64,000 nt of DNA. Source: Rubellimicrobium arenae. GTDB taxonomy: Bacteria; Pseudomonadota; Alphaproteobacteria; Rhodobacterales; Rhodobacteraceae. Where the stretch lies: positions 60,915 to 124,914 of the forward strand of contig NZ_JAFMSS010000013.1 in assembly GCF_017916295.1 (NCBI RefSeq). Direction: 5' to 3'. Both the position numbers and the translations under genes were made by a program. The notes under the pieces are model-generated. The model saw only the letters and a list, made by a program, of their open reading frames with translations, did not search any database and was not told the origin of the DNA. Shown in pieces: positions 52,648-61,436 of the stretch (position 1 is the first letter of the stretch; each line of letters opens with the position of its first letter).

Positions 52648-53552
52648 GCTTTGCCATCTCAGGTGTCTATTGCGCCGCCGCGACGCCCCTGAAGGAGGAT
52701 GGCACGCCCGACCTCGACCTGTTCGGCGCGCATGCCAAGGCCCTTCTGGAGGAGGGCTGCCATGGGGTCGCTCTCCTTGGGTCCACGGGCGAGGCCAACA
52801 GCTTCGGCATCCGGGAGCGCATGGACCTGCTGGAGGCCGCGCTGTCCGCTGGCGTGCCGGGCGCGGCCCTGCTTCCCGGGACCTCCACCAGCGCGGTGAC
52901 GGATACGATCGCGCTGACCCGACATGCCGTGCAGGCGGGCGTCAAGGGCGTCGTCATGCTCCCGCCCTTCTACTACAAGGCGTTCTCGGACGAGGGGCTG
53001 TTCCGGTTTTACGCGCGGGTCATCGAGGGGGTCGGCGACGACCGGCTCAAGGTCCTGCTGTACCACATCCCCATGCTGACGGGCGTACCGATCAGTCATT
53101 CGCTGATCGCGATGCTGCGCGAGGCCTTCCCGGACACGATCGTCGGCATCAAGGACAGTGACGGCAAGATCGAGAACATGCAGGCCATGGCCGCCCGCTT
53201 CCCGAACTTCGGCGTGCTGGCCGGGGCCGACCCGCTTCTGCTGCCTGTCCTCCAGGCGGGCGGCGCGGGGTGCATCACGGCGTCCTCGAACGTCGTCGCG
53301 CGGGAGTTGCGGACCGTCTACGACCACTGGAACGACCCGTCGAGGTCCGAAGAGGTCAGGGCCGCCCAGGACACCATCGTGGCCTGGCGCAACCTGACCA
53401 ACGCCTATGTCCAGCTTCCCACCGTCAAAGCGATGCTGGCCCGCCGGAGGGGTAACCTGGGCTGGCTGAACGTCCATCCGCCCTTCACGCCGCTCACCGA
53501 GCCCGAGCGCGAGAAGGTCTGGGCCGAGATGGCCCGGCTCGAGTCGATCTGA
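52644..53552 (+). CDS. Dihydrodipicolinate synthase/N-acetylneuraminate lyase family protein
   Basis: 302 residues, a class I aldolase TIM barrel. The GSTGE phosphate/carboxylate-binding motif is at 46-50, the catalytic Tyr140 is in LLYHIP, and the Schiff-base Lys170 is in VGIKDSDG. The family cleaves or forms C-C bonds beside a pyruvate-type ketoacid, or dehydrates sugar acids. The motifs differ from housekeeping DapA (GTTGE), and the operon argues for a 2-keto-3-deoxy acid or related aldolase/dehydratase. Its start overlaps the pdxA2 stop by 4 bases, so it is translationally coupled. Confidence 0.88.
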   Translation: MSFAISGVYCAAATPLKEDGTPDLDLFGAHAKALLEEGCHGVALLGSTGEANSFGIRERMDLLEAALSAGVPGAALLPGTSTSAVTDTIALTRHAVQAGVKGVVMLPPFYYKAFSDEGLFRFYARVIEGVGDDRLKVLLYHIPMLTGVPISHSLIAMLREAFPDTIVGIKDSDGKIENMQAMAARFPNFGVLAGADPLLLPVLQAGGAGCITASSNVVARELRTVYDHWNDPSRSEEVRAAQDTIVAWRNLTNAYVQLPTVKAMLARRRGNLGWLNVHPPFTPLTEPEREKVWAEMARLESI

Positions 53553-53566
53553 GAAGGGATCCATCC

Positions 53567-54688
53567 ATGTCCAAGTCCCGCATCATCACCCTTCACCAAC
53601 CCAAGCGGCTCGAGATCGGGGCAGGCGCCTCGGCCCGCGTCGGCGCCTGGGCGGAAGGCGCCGCGCGCGTCTTTGTCCTGGCGACGCCCCACACCTCCGG
53701 CTTCGTCGAGCATCTGGGCCTGACCGGCGAGGTATCGGTCTTCGACGCCATTCCCGGGGAGCCCGACATCCCCACCTTCGAGGCCGCGCTGGCAGCCGCC
53801 CGCGAGGCCAGGCCCGATCTCGTCGTCGGGCTGGGCGGGGGATCGGTCCTCGATGTCGCCAAGCTGGTCGCGGCAATGTGGGATGGATCCCAAACGCTGC
53901 GGGACGTGGCGGGGCCAAACCGCGTGGCCGGTCGGCGGACCCGCCTCGCCCAGGTCGCGACCACCGCGGGCACGGGGTCCGAGGCGGGCATACGCTCGCT
54001 GATCACCGATCCGGGGGCGGGCGCGAAGATCGCGGTGGAAAGTCCGCACCTGATCGCGGATCTGGCCGTGCTCGACCCCGAGCTGACCTATTCGGTTCCG
54101 CCTGCCGTCACCGCGGCCACGGGCATCGACGCCATGGCGCATTGCGTGGAGGCCTTCACGAACGTCAACGCCCATCCGGTCATCGACGGCTTTGCCCGCA
54201 TGGGAATCGATCTGGTCGGCCGCTACCTCGCCCGGGCGGTCGCGGATGGCACGGACACCGAGGCCCGCGAAGGCATGATGCTGGCCTCCTTCTATGGCGG
54301 CATCTGCCTTGGCCCGGTCAACACCGCCGCGGGCCACGCTCTGGCCTATCCGCTGGGAACGCTCCTGCATCTGCCCCATGGGCTCGCCAACGCGATCATC
54401 TTCCCGCATGTGCTGGCCTACAACGAGCCCGTTGCGACCGAGAAGACCGCTGAGATCGTCCGGGCCCTGGGTTTGGCCGAGCACGCCGGCAACAAGGGCC
54501 TGCTGCAGGTGGCGCATGACTTCTGTGCGGGGCTTGGTGTCCAGATGAGCCTGAAGGCCCATGGCGCCACCGAGGATCAGCTTCCCCGCTTTGCCCGGGA
54601 TGCGCACGGCATCCGGCGCCTCATGGACAACAACCCCCGCGACATGAGCGAGGGTGATGTCCTTGCCATCTATCAGGCCGCGTTCTGA
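53567..54688 (+). CDS. Iron-containing (group III) alcohol dehydrogenase
   Basis: 373 residues. The nucleotide motif VGLGGGSVLDVAK is near 87-99, ATTAGTGSEAG is near 130-140, and the metal-binding cluster includes Asp and His residues of LDPELTYS, GIDAMAHCVEAF, HLPHGLANAI and RDAHGIRRLMDNNPRDM. The C-terminal NPRDMSEGDVLAIY is typical of the group. Members oxidise short diols or reduce semialdehydes and maleylacetate-like ketoacids with NAD(P)H. It is the last gene of the rightward operon, 14 bases after the lyase gene, and could handle an aldehyde released by that lyase. It ends 2 bases from the convergent GntR gene. Confidence 0.9.
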   Translation: MSKSRIITLHQPKRLEIGAGASARVGAWAEGAARVFVLATPHTSGFVEHLGLTGEVSVFDAIPGEPDIPTFEAALAAAREARPDLVVGLGGGSVLDVAKLVAAMWDGSQTLRDVAGPNRVAGRRTRLAQVATTAGTGSEAGIRSLITDPGAGAKIAVESPHLIADLAVLDPELTYSVPPAVTAATGIDAMAHCVEAFTNVNAHPVIDGFARMGIDLVGRYLARAVADGTDTEAREGMMLASFYGGICLGPVNTAAGHALAYPLGTLLHLPHGLANAIIFPHVLAYNEPVATEKTAEIVRALGLAEHAGNKGLLQVAHDFCAGLGVQMSLKAHGATEDQLPRFARDAHGIRRLMDNNPRDMSEGDVLAIYQAAF

Positions 54689-54690
54689 GG

Positions 54691-55422
54691 TTACTCGGCG
54701 ACGAGTTCGCCTTCGGCGGGACGCCGGCGCTCGAACAGGCGCTCGCGCGATCCCGCCAGGTGGTCGCGCATCAGGTCGCGCGCGCCGGCGCTGTCCCGGG
54801 TGCGGATCGCCTCGAAGATCGCCGCGTGTTCCCCGAACACCCGGGCCAGGCCGGCCGCATCACGCTTGACCGAGATGCCATGGAACCGCATTCCCACGGC
54901 GATATGATCCTTGAGCGCCTCAAGCGCCGTCGAGAAATAGGTGTTCTCGGCCGCCATCGCGATCGCGAGGTGGAACTCGAAGTCGGCGTCCTCGCGGTGC
55001 GACTGCCGGTTGGTGGCATCCCGCAGCAACTCGAGCGCGGCCTCGATCGCGGCCAGGGTTCCAGGCACGTGCCGTTCCGCCGCGAGGGCCGCTCCCTCCG
55101 GTTCGAGGGTGAGCCGGAACTCATAGCAATTGAGCAGGTCGGAGATGTTCTCCAGCTGGCCGAAGCCCAAGGGCTGCTTGAGCCCTATGGAGCGCACGAA
55201 GCTCCCCGCGCCCTGGCGCGAGTAGATGAGCCCCTGCTCGCGCAGGCGCCGCAAGGCTTCGCGCACGATCGGACGCGAGACCTCGAACTCGGCCGAGAGC
55301 TCATGCTCGGTGGGCAGCCGCTCGTCGGGCTTGTAGGCGCCGGACTTGATGGCCCGATGCATGCGGTCGAACACCACGTCCGCCAGACTCTTGCGGCCCA
55401 TGCCATCTGCCGCCGGACTCAT
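54691..55422 (-). CDS. GntR-family transcriptional regulator, FadR/FCD subfamily
   Basis: 243 residues from the ATG at 55422 (AGGGGAG upstream); a longer frame to 55542 is Arg-rich and overlaps the kinase gene in a different frame, so it is rejected. The winged helix covers about 10-75 (MHRAIKSGAYKPDERLPTEHELSAEFEVSRPIVREALRRLREQGLI). The FCD domain has EDADFEFHLAIAMAAEN near 145 and a late GEHAAIFEAI helix. Its start overlaps the kinase stop (ATGA), so the regulator is co-transcribed with the kinase it probably controls. The AT-rich divergent region at 50283-50503 is a likely second target. Confidence 0.9.
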   Translation of the reverse strand: MSPAADGMGRKSLADVVFDRMHRAIKSGAYKPDERLPTEHELSAEFEVSRPIVREALRRLREQGLIYSRQGAGSFVRSIGLKQPLGFGQLENISDLLNCYEFRLTLEPEGAALAAERHVPGTLAAIEAALELLRDATNRQSHREDADFEFHLAIAMAAENTYFSTALEALKDHIAVGMRFHGISVKRDAAGLARVFGEHAAIFEAIRTRDSAGARDLMRDHLAGSRERLFERRRPAEGELVAE

Positions 55423-56456
55423 CGCTTCGCTCCCCTGATCATGTCGGCGACGCGCGCCAGCGTTTCGGCGTCGCCGAAGCCGCCCGACTTGGCAACCACC
55501 GTGAGTTCGCCGGTTCGCCCAACCGGAAGGCCCGGCAGGCATTCGCCCAGGAGTCGAAGCCGCTCGACGCCCAAGCCGCCAAGAACGGCCTCCGCAGTCG
55601 CGCCACCGGTCAGGAACAGCGTGTCGCAGCGGGCCGAGACGATCGGCTTCAGGTGCCGTGCCAGATTGGAGGCTACCTCGCCGGGGCTCAGCGTTCGGTC
55701 CCCTGGCGTGGCTTGGACCACGATGAGCGTCGCCTCTGTCTCAAGAGCTGCCTGCGGATCGAATTCCCCGTTGGGTGCGGACAGGTGGAGGACCTGGCCT
55801 CGGCTTCGGAGGACCTCGACCTGTTCCATCGTGATCGGGTCGCGCGATCCCACCACGAGGACCCCGCACGGTCCCGCGAGGGCGGGGGCGGTCGCCGTCT
55901 CGATCCCCGTCTCCCGGCGGGCCACGGCTTCGGCCAGGCCGCGCGCACCCACCAGAAGGACGTCCCCTGCGGCTTGGCCGAGCGCGGCCTCCATATCCTC
56001 GTCGCTTTCGACGTCGGGGATGAGGCTGCATTGCGCGAAGGTGCCAAGGGCCGGCGCGATGGGAATGGATCCATCCACGCCGAAGCCGCCGACCGCGCCG
56101 TCCCGCACGACGCGGCCGAAGTTGACGATGGCTGGAACCACGAGGGCGCGCGAGAAGGACAGAGCAGACAGTTCGGCCTCGATCTGCCCCTTCAGCCGCG
56201 AGTCGATCTTCTTGAAGATGCGAATGCTCGCCGGCAGTGCAGCCTTGGCTCGGGCCACCGCCGTCCGGGCCTCCTGCGGCGTCAGATCGCGTGAACGGGT
56301 GCTGATCGCGACGAGGTCTGCGCCCTGCGCGCAGGCTTCGGGGGTTGCGTCCGGGCCCAGCGCAACCTCCACGCGCCAGCCCCGCCCGGCGAACGGGGCT
56401 GCCGAGTCGAGAGCTCCGGTCAGATCGTCGGCAATGATGGCCAGCTGCAACGCCAA
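55419..56456 (-). CDS. Four-carbon acid-sugar kinase family protein (DUF1537)
   Basis: 345 residues if translation starts at a TTG at 56456 (AGGGA 8 bases upstream); a second TTG at 56450 is the alternative, and no ATG is close. The N-terminal DUF1537 signature is exact (LAIIADDLTGALDSAAPFAGRG), with KKIDSRLKGQI near 80. The C-terminal nucleotide-binding domain has FLTGGATAEAVLGGLG and TVVAKSGGFGD. These kinases phosphorylate C4 acid sugars such as D-threonate, D-erythronate or L-threonate at O4 or O3, giving the substrate of PdxA2-type dehydrogenases. The partner dehydrogenase is encoded at 51694. The same transcript continues into the GntR gene. Confidence 0.88.
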   Translation of the reverse strand: MALQLAIIADDLTGALDSAAPFAGRGWRVEVALGPDATPEACAQGADLVAISTRSRDLTPQEARTAVARAKAALPASIRIFKKIDSRLKGQIEAELSALSFSRALVVPAIVNFGRVVRDGAVGGFGVDGSIPIAPALGTFAQCSLIPDVESDEDMEAALGQAAGDVLLVGARGLAEAVARRETGIETATAPALAGPCGVLVVGSRDPITMEQVEVLRSRGQVLHLSAPNGEFDPQAALETEATLIVVQATPGDRTLSPGEVASNLARHLKPIVSARCDTLFLTGGATAEAVLGGLGVERLRLLGECLPGLPVGRTGELTVVAKSGGFGDAETLARVADMIRGAKR

Positions 56457-56701
56457 GAGTTCAGTCCCTGGATGGATGTCATTAACTGGTGTGTCATCAT
56501 CAGTGAGCCAGTGCAATGTTGCATAGGCGATAGAGCGGAAGATCGCAGCAGATTTACAATTGACGAACAAATTTCTCTCCTCCCGCAATTGGCTTTGAGT
56601 TGAGACCAGGGCCCGCGGGCACAGACGCCTGTCGGTCGCTTCATCCGGGAACGCTTGTTGGCCCCAACGGTTGACCCGGATGGAACCGGGCTTCGGATGG
56701 G

Positions 56702-57862
56702 ATGGCCATGGAGGACATGTCGGATGCTGATCCGGGCCTGACCGAAGGTTCGGCCATCGACCCGCAGTCGCCCCGTGCCGGTCAGGACCGCCCGGGGCGG
56801 AAAAGCAATATCCGGCCTTGGCGGCCCAAGCGTGTCGTTCTGACGCGATCAGCCCTGACGTGGGATCACGGGCGCCAGATCGCCGCGCGTGCCGAGGCGC
56901 TGGGTCTGTCCGTCGAGGAGTTGCAATCGGACCGCTTGGCACTCGACTTGCCGGCAGACCCGCGCCGCGCCTACGCCGAGGCCAAGGCGACCCTGGCGGT
57001 GGTCGTGGCGCCACCCTCCAGGCGGCGGCTCCAGCCGATTGCCCCCAGCGCCGACTGGCGGGTCGACCTGGCGGAGGGCTGCCCCGCACATTGCTCTTAC
57101 TGCTATCTTGCGGGTTCGTTGAAGGGACCCCCGGTGACCCGGGTCTATGCCAACCTGCCCGAGATTCTGGAGGAGATCCCGCACCATCTGGGCAAGGGAC
57201 AGGTCACCTCCCGCCAGGTCGCACGCGTTCACGAGGGCACGACCTTCGAGGCGTCCTGCTATACCGACCCGCTGGCCATCGAGCATCTGACTGGCTCGCT
57301 GTCCGCCCTCGTTGGCTGGTTCGGAGCTTGGGAAGCCCCGGCCCAACTCCGGTTCACCACCAAATTCGACGCCGTAGCCCCGCTCCTGTCCCTGGATCAT
57401 GGGGGGCGGACCCGGATGCGGGTGTCGCTGAACCCTGCAGGTTTCGCACGTCACGAGGGCGGCACGAGCCCGGTCGCGGCGCGTCTGAGGGCCATGCGAC
57501 GCATGGCAGAAGCAGGCTATCGGATCGGCCTCACCATCGCTCCGATCATCGTGGCCGAGGGTTGGCAGGACGCCTATGCGGGGTTGCTCCGGGATGCGGC
57601 TCGGGCCCTTGATGGCGTCGACCCCGACCTGACGGTCGAACTTATCACCCACCGTTTCACCGCCAGTTCCAAGGAGGTGCTGACGAGTTGGTATCCGGGC
57701 TCCGACCTCGACATGAGCGGGCGGGACCGGACGGAGAAGAGAACCAAGTTCGGCTCGATCAAGCATGTTTATGATGCCCCGACCATGACTCAGGTTCGGG
57801 CCTTCTTCGAGCGGGAGGTCGCCGACGCACTGCCGGGCGCTCGGATTCTCTACTTCACCTGA
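56702..57862 (+). CDS. Spore photoproduct lyase homolog (radical SAM)
   Basis: 386 residues. The radical-SAM cluster motif CPAHCSYCYL gives Cys127, Cys131 and Cys134 (CxxxCxxC, the spacing of spore photoproduct lyases). Downstream, FEASCYTDPLAIEHLTG holds Cys186, corresponding to the H-atom-donor Cys of the Bacillus enzyme. The C-terminal YPGSDLDMSGRDRTEKRTKFGSIKHVY matches the substrate-binding end of the family. The known reaction repairs 5-thyminyl-5,6-dihydrothymine in DNA. The first 40 residues are an unconserved tail, and starts at 56702, 56708 or 56717 are possible. The gene is alone, divergent from the kinase gene. Non-sporulating alphaproteobacteria encode such homologs, with roles not well defined. 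Confidence 0.88.
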   Translation: MAMEDMSDADPGLTEGSAIDPQSPRAGQDRPGRKSNIRPWRPKRVVLTRSALTWDHGRQIAARAEALGLSVEELQSDRLALDLPADPRRAYAEAKATLAVVVAPPSRRRLQPIAPSADWRVDLAEGCPAHCSYCYLAGSLKGPPVTRVYANLPEILEEIPHHLGKGQVTSRQVARVHEGTTFEASCYTDPLAIEHLTGSLSALVGWFGAWEAPAQLRFTTKFDAVAPLLSLDHGGRTRMRVSLNPAGFARHEGGTSPVAARLRAMRRMAEAGYRIGLTIAPIIVAEGWQDAYAGLLRDAARALDGVDPDLTVELITHRFTASSKEVLTSWYPGSDLDMSGRDRTEKRTKFGSIKHVYDAPTMTQVRAFFEREVADALPGARILYFT

Positions 57863-58182
57863 GCGTCGGCCTTTAACTCGGCTCGGTTCGCCGAGGGCAA
57901 GCTGCGGCTTGGACGAAGTGGGCTGCCGGCTTGGCGTCGAACCTGTCCAACGGGAGTGCTGAGCTTGGCAACAGCTTGGCTTGGGGACGTCCTGGTAATC
58001 CCTTCGACCCCCTGAACCTCTTGCCTGTCCTTGTGCGCCTTTCTGTCGTTATCTTCCGCCGAGTTCCTCGGACGGCTGGGACATGAGGCGCGCAGGCCTG
58101 CCCTGTCGGTGGACCCGAGTGTCGCGCATCTCGGGTATTCTGGGCCGCTGCCGGACGAACTGGTCGAGCCGACGTCGCTGCT
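57863..58182. other. 320-bp convergent gap
   Basis: It lies between the lyase homolog and the LacI gene, which converge. A 6-bp hairpin (CTCGGC 57877-57882 with GCCGAG 57890-57895) starts 15 bases after the lyase stop and might end its transcript. Nothing else was recognised. Confidence 0.35.
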
Positions 58183-59205
58183 TCAGGCCACCTGGACTGG
58201 AGCAACGGGGCGGTCGGTGCTGCCACGGATGATCAGAACCGGGGGCACGACGATACGGCCGGGACGGGCGGTCGTAAGCTCGGCGGCGGAATGCAGGACG
58301 CGCAAGGCTTCGTCTACCATTCGTGGCGCATCCTGGAGCACGGTCGTCAGATCGTAGGCCGCCCATGAGGCGGACGGGATGTCATCGAACCCTGCGACCA
58401 GCACGTCGTCCGGTACCCGAAGGCCCAAGTCGACGCGAAGCGCGTCGATCGCGCCCAGCGCCATCAGGTCGTTCGCAGCGAAGATCCCGTCCGGCGCCAT
58501 AGGTCCCTCGAACAGTCGCCGGGTCGCAGCCCGCCCCCCTTCATAGCGGAATCCACCGGCCTGTATCGCCACCGGCACGCCCAGTTCGCCGGCCCGAGCG
58601 GTGAAGCCCGCCTGGCGCTCCCGTCCGGCGCTGCTCTCGACGAGCCCTGCGATCAGGCCGAGCCGTCGCGCGCCGCGGGCGACCAGATGGTCCGCCACAA
58701 GGCGCGCCGCGAGCACGTTGTCCGAGCTGACCGAAACCACCCGGTCGCCGAAGGACGACGCATTGAAGGCGATCACCGGGATGCGAAGCTGCTCGAGCTG
58801 CCGGACGCTGTCGTCGGACAGGATGGCCAGCGCGCTGACCACCGCATCCACCCGGTAGCTCGCGAGCGTCGGGACCACGTCATCGAAGGCGCAGTCGTTG
58901 TCCACATGCACGAGGAGGGGCTGCCAGCCCTCCGCCTGAAGACGGGCGACAAAGGCTTCGAGCACGCTGGAATAGAACGGATTGTACATGCCGCCGATGA
59001 CCAGCGCCACCAAGTGGGATCGATGCGTCAGCATGATCTGGGGAATGCGGCTGGGCCGGTAGCCGAGCTCGTCGGCGGCGGCCAGAACCTTGCGCCGGGT
59101 TTCCTCCGACACGGACGCGCCGGGTCGGTAGGTCCGGGACACCGCCGACTGCGACACCCCGGCAAGCCGGGCCACGTCGGTGGAGGAAGCGTAGCGCTTG
59201 ATCAT
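58183..59205 (-). CDS. LacI-family transcriptional regulator
   Basis: 340 residues. The helix-turn-helix (STDVARLAGVSQSAVSRTYRPGASVSEETR, about 8-37) is complete. The hinge region reads SRIPQIMLTHRS, with Pro-Gln-Ile-Met in place of the more usual Ala-Arg-x-Leu, a known sub-branch with altered operator preference. The effector domain (LVALVIGGMYNPFYSSVL, then VADHLVARGARRLGLIAG, then VAGFDDIPSASWAAYDLTTV) is intact. It is divergent from a ribose-type importer and is the probable local repressor. The GCAAGCTTGC palindrome at 59280 is a candidate operator. Confidence 0.9.
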   Translation of the reverse strand: MIKRYASSTDVARLAGVSQSAVSRTYRPGASVSEETRRKVLAAADELGYRPSRIPQIMLTHRSHLVALVIGGMYNPFYSSVLEAFVARLQAEGWQPLLVHVDNDCAFDDVVPTLASYRVDAVVSALAILSDDSVRQLEQLRIPVIAFNASSFGDRVVSVSSDNVLAARLVADHLVARGARRLGLIAGLVESSAGRERQAGFTARAGELGVPVAIQAGGFRYEGGRAATRRLFEGPMAPDGIFAANDLMALGAIDALRVDLGLRVPDDVLVAGFDDIPSASWAAYDLTTVLQDAPRMVDEALRVLHSAAELTTARPGRIVVPPVLIIRGSTDRPVAPVQVA

Positions 59206-59266
59206 CGCAGGTGACCGGATTGGCAGGCTGCAAGGGGCAGGATCGGTCGGGCGGGCCTAAGGCAGA

Positions 59267-59296
59267 TTGACAGGCCGTCGCAAGCTTGCATAGCTA
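59267..59296 (+). promoter_or_regulatory. Importer promoter with palindromic operator
   Basis: TTGACA (59267-59272) is a perfect -35 box; TAGCTA (59291-59296) lies 18 bases on as a weak -10. Between them is the 10-bp perfect palindrome GCAAGCTTGC (59280-59289), well placed for repression by the divergent LacI protein. It precedes the binding-protein ATG at 59342. Confidence 0.55.
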
Positions 59297-59341
59297 GTCA
59301 TGCGCGATGAACACATAATCAAGAAGCGCAGGGAGGATTCC

Positions 59342-60424
59342 ATGACACTCTGGCGACAGGTCCCAGGGGGCCTGATCCGACGTCGCACGTTGCTTCAAGG
59401 AATGGCGGGCCTCGCCGCCGTCGGGGCGATGGGCCGGCCCGCGCGGGCGCAGGATATGCCCACGCTCGTGAACTCCATCCGGTCGCTGTCGAACCCCTAC
59501 CACGCCACCTGGAACCAGGGTGGCGAAGCCTTTGCGGCGGCGATTGGCGCTCCTTATGTCACCCTGGTCACGGAAGGTGACAGCGAGAAAGGGATCGCCG
59601 ACATCCGCGCGATCCTGCAGAAGACGGGCGGCAACGCCGTCATCAACGTGGACCCCAACGACGCGCCGGACGCCCGGCCCATCGTCGAGGCCTGCGTACA
59701 GGCCGGCGCGCATGTCCTGACCCAGTGGAACAAGCCCGCCGACCTTCATCCCTGGGACTTCAATCCCAACTACGTCTCCCACGTCAGCTTCGACGGCGTG
59801 GAGTACGGTGGTCGCACCGCCCAGGTGCTCATCGATGCGATCGGGGGATCGGGCGGCATCGTGGCGTTGGGGGGCATCCTGTCCAACACGGCCGCGATCG
59901 ACCGGCGCACGGGCCTGGAGGCGACGCTGGCGGCCAACCCGAACGTGGAGCTCCTCGACTTCCAGGTGGCCGACTGGCAGTCCGGAAAGGCGTTCGACAC
60001 CACGAGCGCCTGGCTCACGCGGTTCGGGCCGGACATCAAGGGCATCTGGGCGGCGAACGACGACATGGCCATCGGCGCGCTCGAGGCGCTTCGGGCCGAA
60101 GGTCTTCAGGGCCAGATCCCGATCACCGGCATCGACGGCATCCAGACGGCCGTGGAGGCCGTGCGCGCGGGCGAGATGACCGCGACCGTCTTCTGGGATC
60201 CGTTCTGGCAAGGCGCCATGGGCCTTTCCATTCCGTACCATGCCCGGACCGGGACCTTCGACCCGGCCGCGGAACCGCCCGAGCACCGCGAGTTCTATGG
60301 CAGCGCGACGGTGGTCACCACCGAGAACGCCGAGAGCTTCTATGCGGAGCATATCGCCGCGACGCCGCAACTCGACTTCGAGGATCTCTGGGGCCGCGTG
60401 AGCGGTCAGATCCGGCAGAGCTGA
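59342..60424 (+). CDS. Ribose-type sugar ABC transporter substrate-binding protein
   Basis: 360 residues from the ATG at 59342, with GGGAGG 6 bases upstream. The signal (IRRRTLLQGMAGLAAVGAMGRPARAQ) has a twin-Arg-like start, so Tat or Sec export is possible. The mature protein is a periplasmic-binding-protein type I (RbsB/XylF-like): LVNSIRSLSNPYHATWNQGGEAF, NAVINVDPNDAPDARPIVEACVQAGA, then GIWAANDDMAIGALEALRAEG and the terminal GIDGIQTAVEAVRAGEMTATVFWDP. It binds a pentose, hexose or polyol; the ligand is not identifiable. It is the first gene of a four-gene importer. Confidence 0.9.
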   Translation: MTLWRQVPGGLIRRRTLLQGMAGLAAVGAMGRPARAQDMPTLVNSIRSLSNPYHATWNQGGEAFAAAIGAPYVTLVTEGDSEKGIADIRAILQKTGGNAVINVDPNDAPDARPIVEACVQAGAHVLTQWNKPADLHPWDFNPNYVSHVSFDGVEYGGRTAQVLIDAIGGSGGIVALGGILSNTAAIDRRTGLEATLAANPNVELLDFQVADWQSGKAFDTTSAWLTRFGPDIKGIWAANDDMAIGALEALRAEGLQGQIPITGIDGIQTAVEAVRAGEMTATVFWDPFWQGAMGLSIPYHARTGTFDPAAEPPEHREFYGSATVVTTENAESFYAEHIAATPQLDFEDLWGRVSGQIRQS

Positions 60425-60430
60425 CAGGCC

Positions 60431-61432
60431 GTGGGCGCAGGCATGACGACCACAGCCGGCAAGGGGCGCGCGTCGGCACGCCTCTGGACCTCGGTGCCGT
60501 GGCGGGCCTTGGCGCCGGTCGTCGTGCTGGCGGCCCTCTGCATCGCTCTCGGGCTCGCCGCCGACAACTTCGCGACGGCGGGCAACTTCGCACGCATCGC
60601 CACCTCCGCTGCGGTGCCGGCGGTGTTGGCCACTGGCGTCACGCTCGTCATCCTGATGGGGGGCATCGACCTGTCGGTCGAGGGCGCCATGGCGGTGGCT
60701 GCGGTCGTCGCGGCTCTGGTGCTCGTGGCTGCGCCAGGAGCGCTGGGCGCGGTGGCGGCAGCCTTTGCCGCCCTGGCCGCCGGGGCCGCCCTGGGCGCGG
60801 TGTCCGGGGCGATCCATGTCGGATTGCGGGCGCCGTCCTTCATGGTGACGCTGGGCACCTGGTTCATCGGCCTGGGCCTGGCCGTCTGGCTGGTCGGCGG
60901 CGGAACGGTGTCGGTGCGCGACTCCGAACTGCGCGTGCTGGCCCTTGTGCGGCTCGGCGGCCTGCCGCTCAGCGTCTGGGTTGCGCTCGGGACCGTGCTG
61001 ATCGCCTGGGTCCTGCAGTCCCGGACGCGGCTGGGGCGCGCGCTCTTTGCCGTGGGCGGCGGTGAGGATCTCGCGGCCCAGTCGGGGGTTCCCGTGGGCC
61101 GGGTCAAGGTTGCGGCCTTCGCCCTGGCCGGGCTCTGCTATGGGCTGGGCGCGGTGCTGGCGGTCGCCCAGCTTGGCCAAGGGAATGCCGAAATCGGGAC
61201 CGGCCGCCTGTTCGCGGCAGTCAGCGCGGCCGTTGTCGGCGGGACTTCCCTGCTGGGCGGTCATGGCGGGGTGCTCCATTCGCTCGTCGGCGTGCTCGTG
61301 GTCGTGGTGCTGTCCAACGGCATGATCCTGCTCGGCGTGCCGCCTTATCTGCAGCAGGCCGTGCAGGGCCTTCTCATCATCATCGCCGTGGCCGTGTCGC
61401 TCGACCGCCGCGGACAGGGCCTGGTGAAGTGA
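60431..61432 (+). CDS. Ribose-type ABC transporter permease
   Basis: 333 residues from a GTG at 60431; an ATG at 60443 is the alternative. About 8-10 membrane segments and the RbsC-like signature are present: LATGVTLVILMGGIDLSVEGAMAVAAVVAA, then SFMVTLGTWFIGLG, then LGRALFAVGGGEDLAAQSGVPVGRVKVAAFALAGL. Such permeases work as a dimer under a double ATPase. It begins 6 bases after the binding-protein stop. A second, different permease of the same class is encoded at 62936, so the channel may be a heterodimer. Confidence 0.9.
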   Translation: MGAGMTTTAGKGRASARLWTSVPWRALAPVVVLAALCIALGLAADNFATAGNFARIATSAAVPAVLATGVTLVILMGGIDLSVEGAMAVAAVVAALVLVAAPGALGAVAAAFAALAAGAALGAVSGAIHVGLRAPSFMVTLGTWFIGLGLAVWLVGGGTVSVRDSELRVLALVRLGGLPLSVWVALGTVLIAWVLQSRTRLGRALFAVGGGEDLAAQSGVPVGRVKVAAFALAGLCYGLGAVLAVAQLGQGNAEIGTGRLFAAVSAAVVGGTSLLGGHGGVLHSLVGVLVVVVLSNGMILLGVPPYLQQAVQGLLIIIAVAVSLDRRGQGLVK

Positions 61433-61436
61433 GCCG

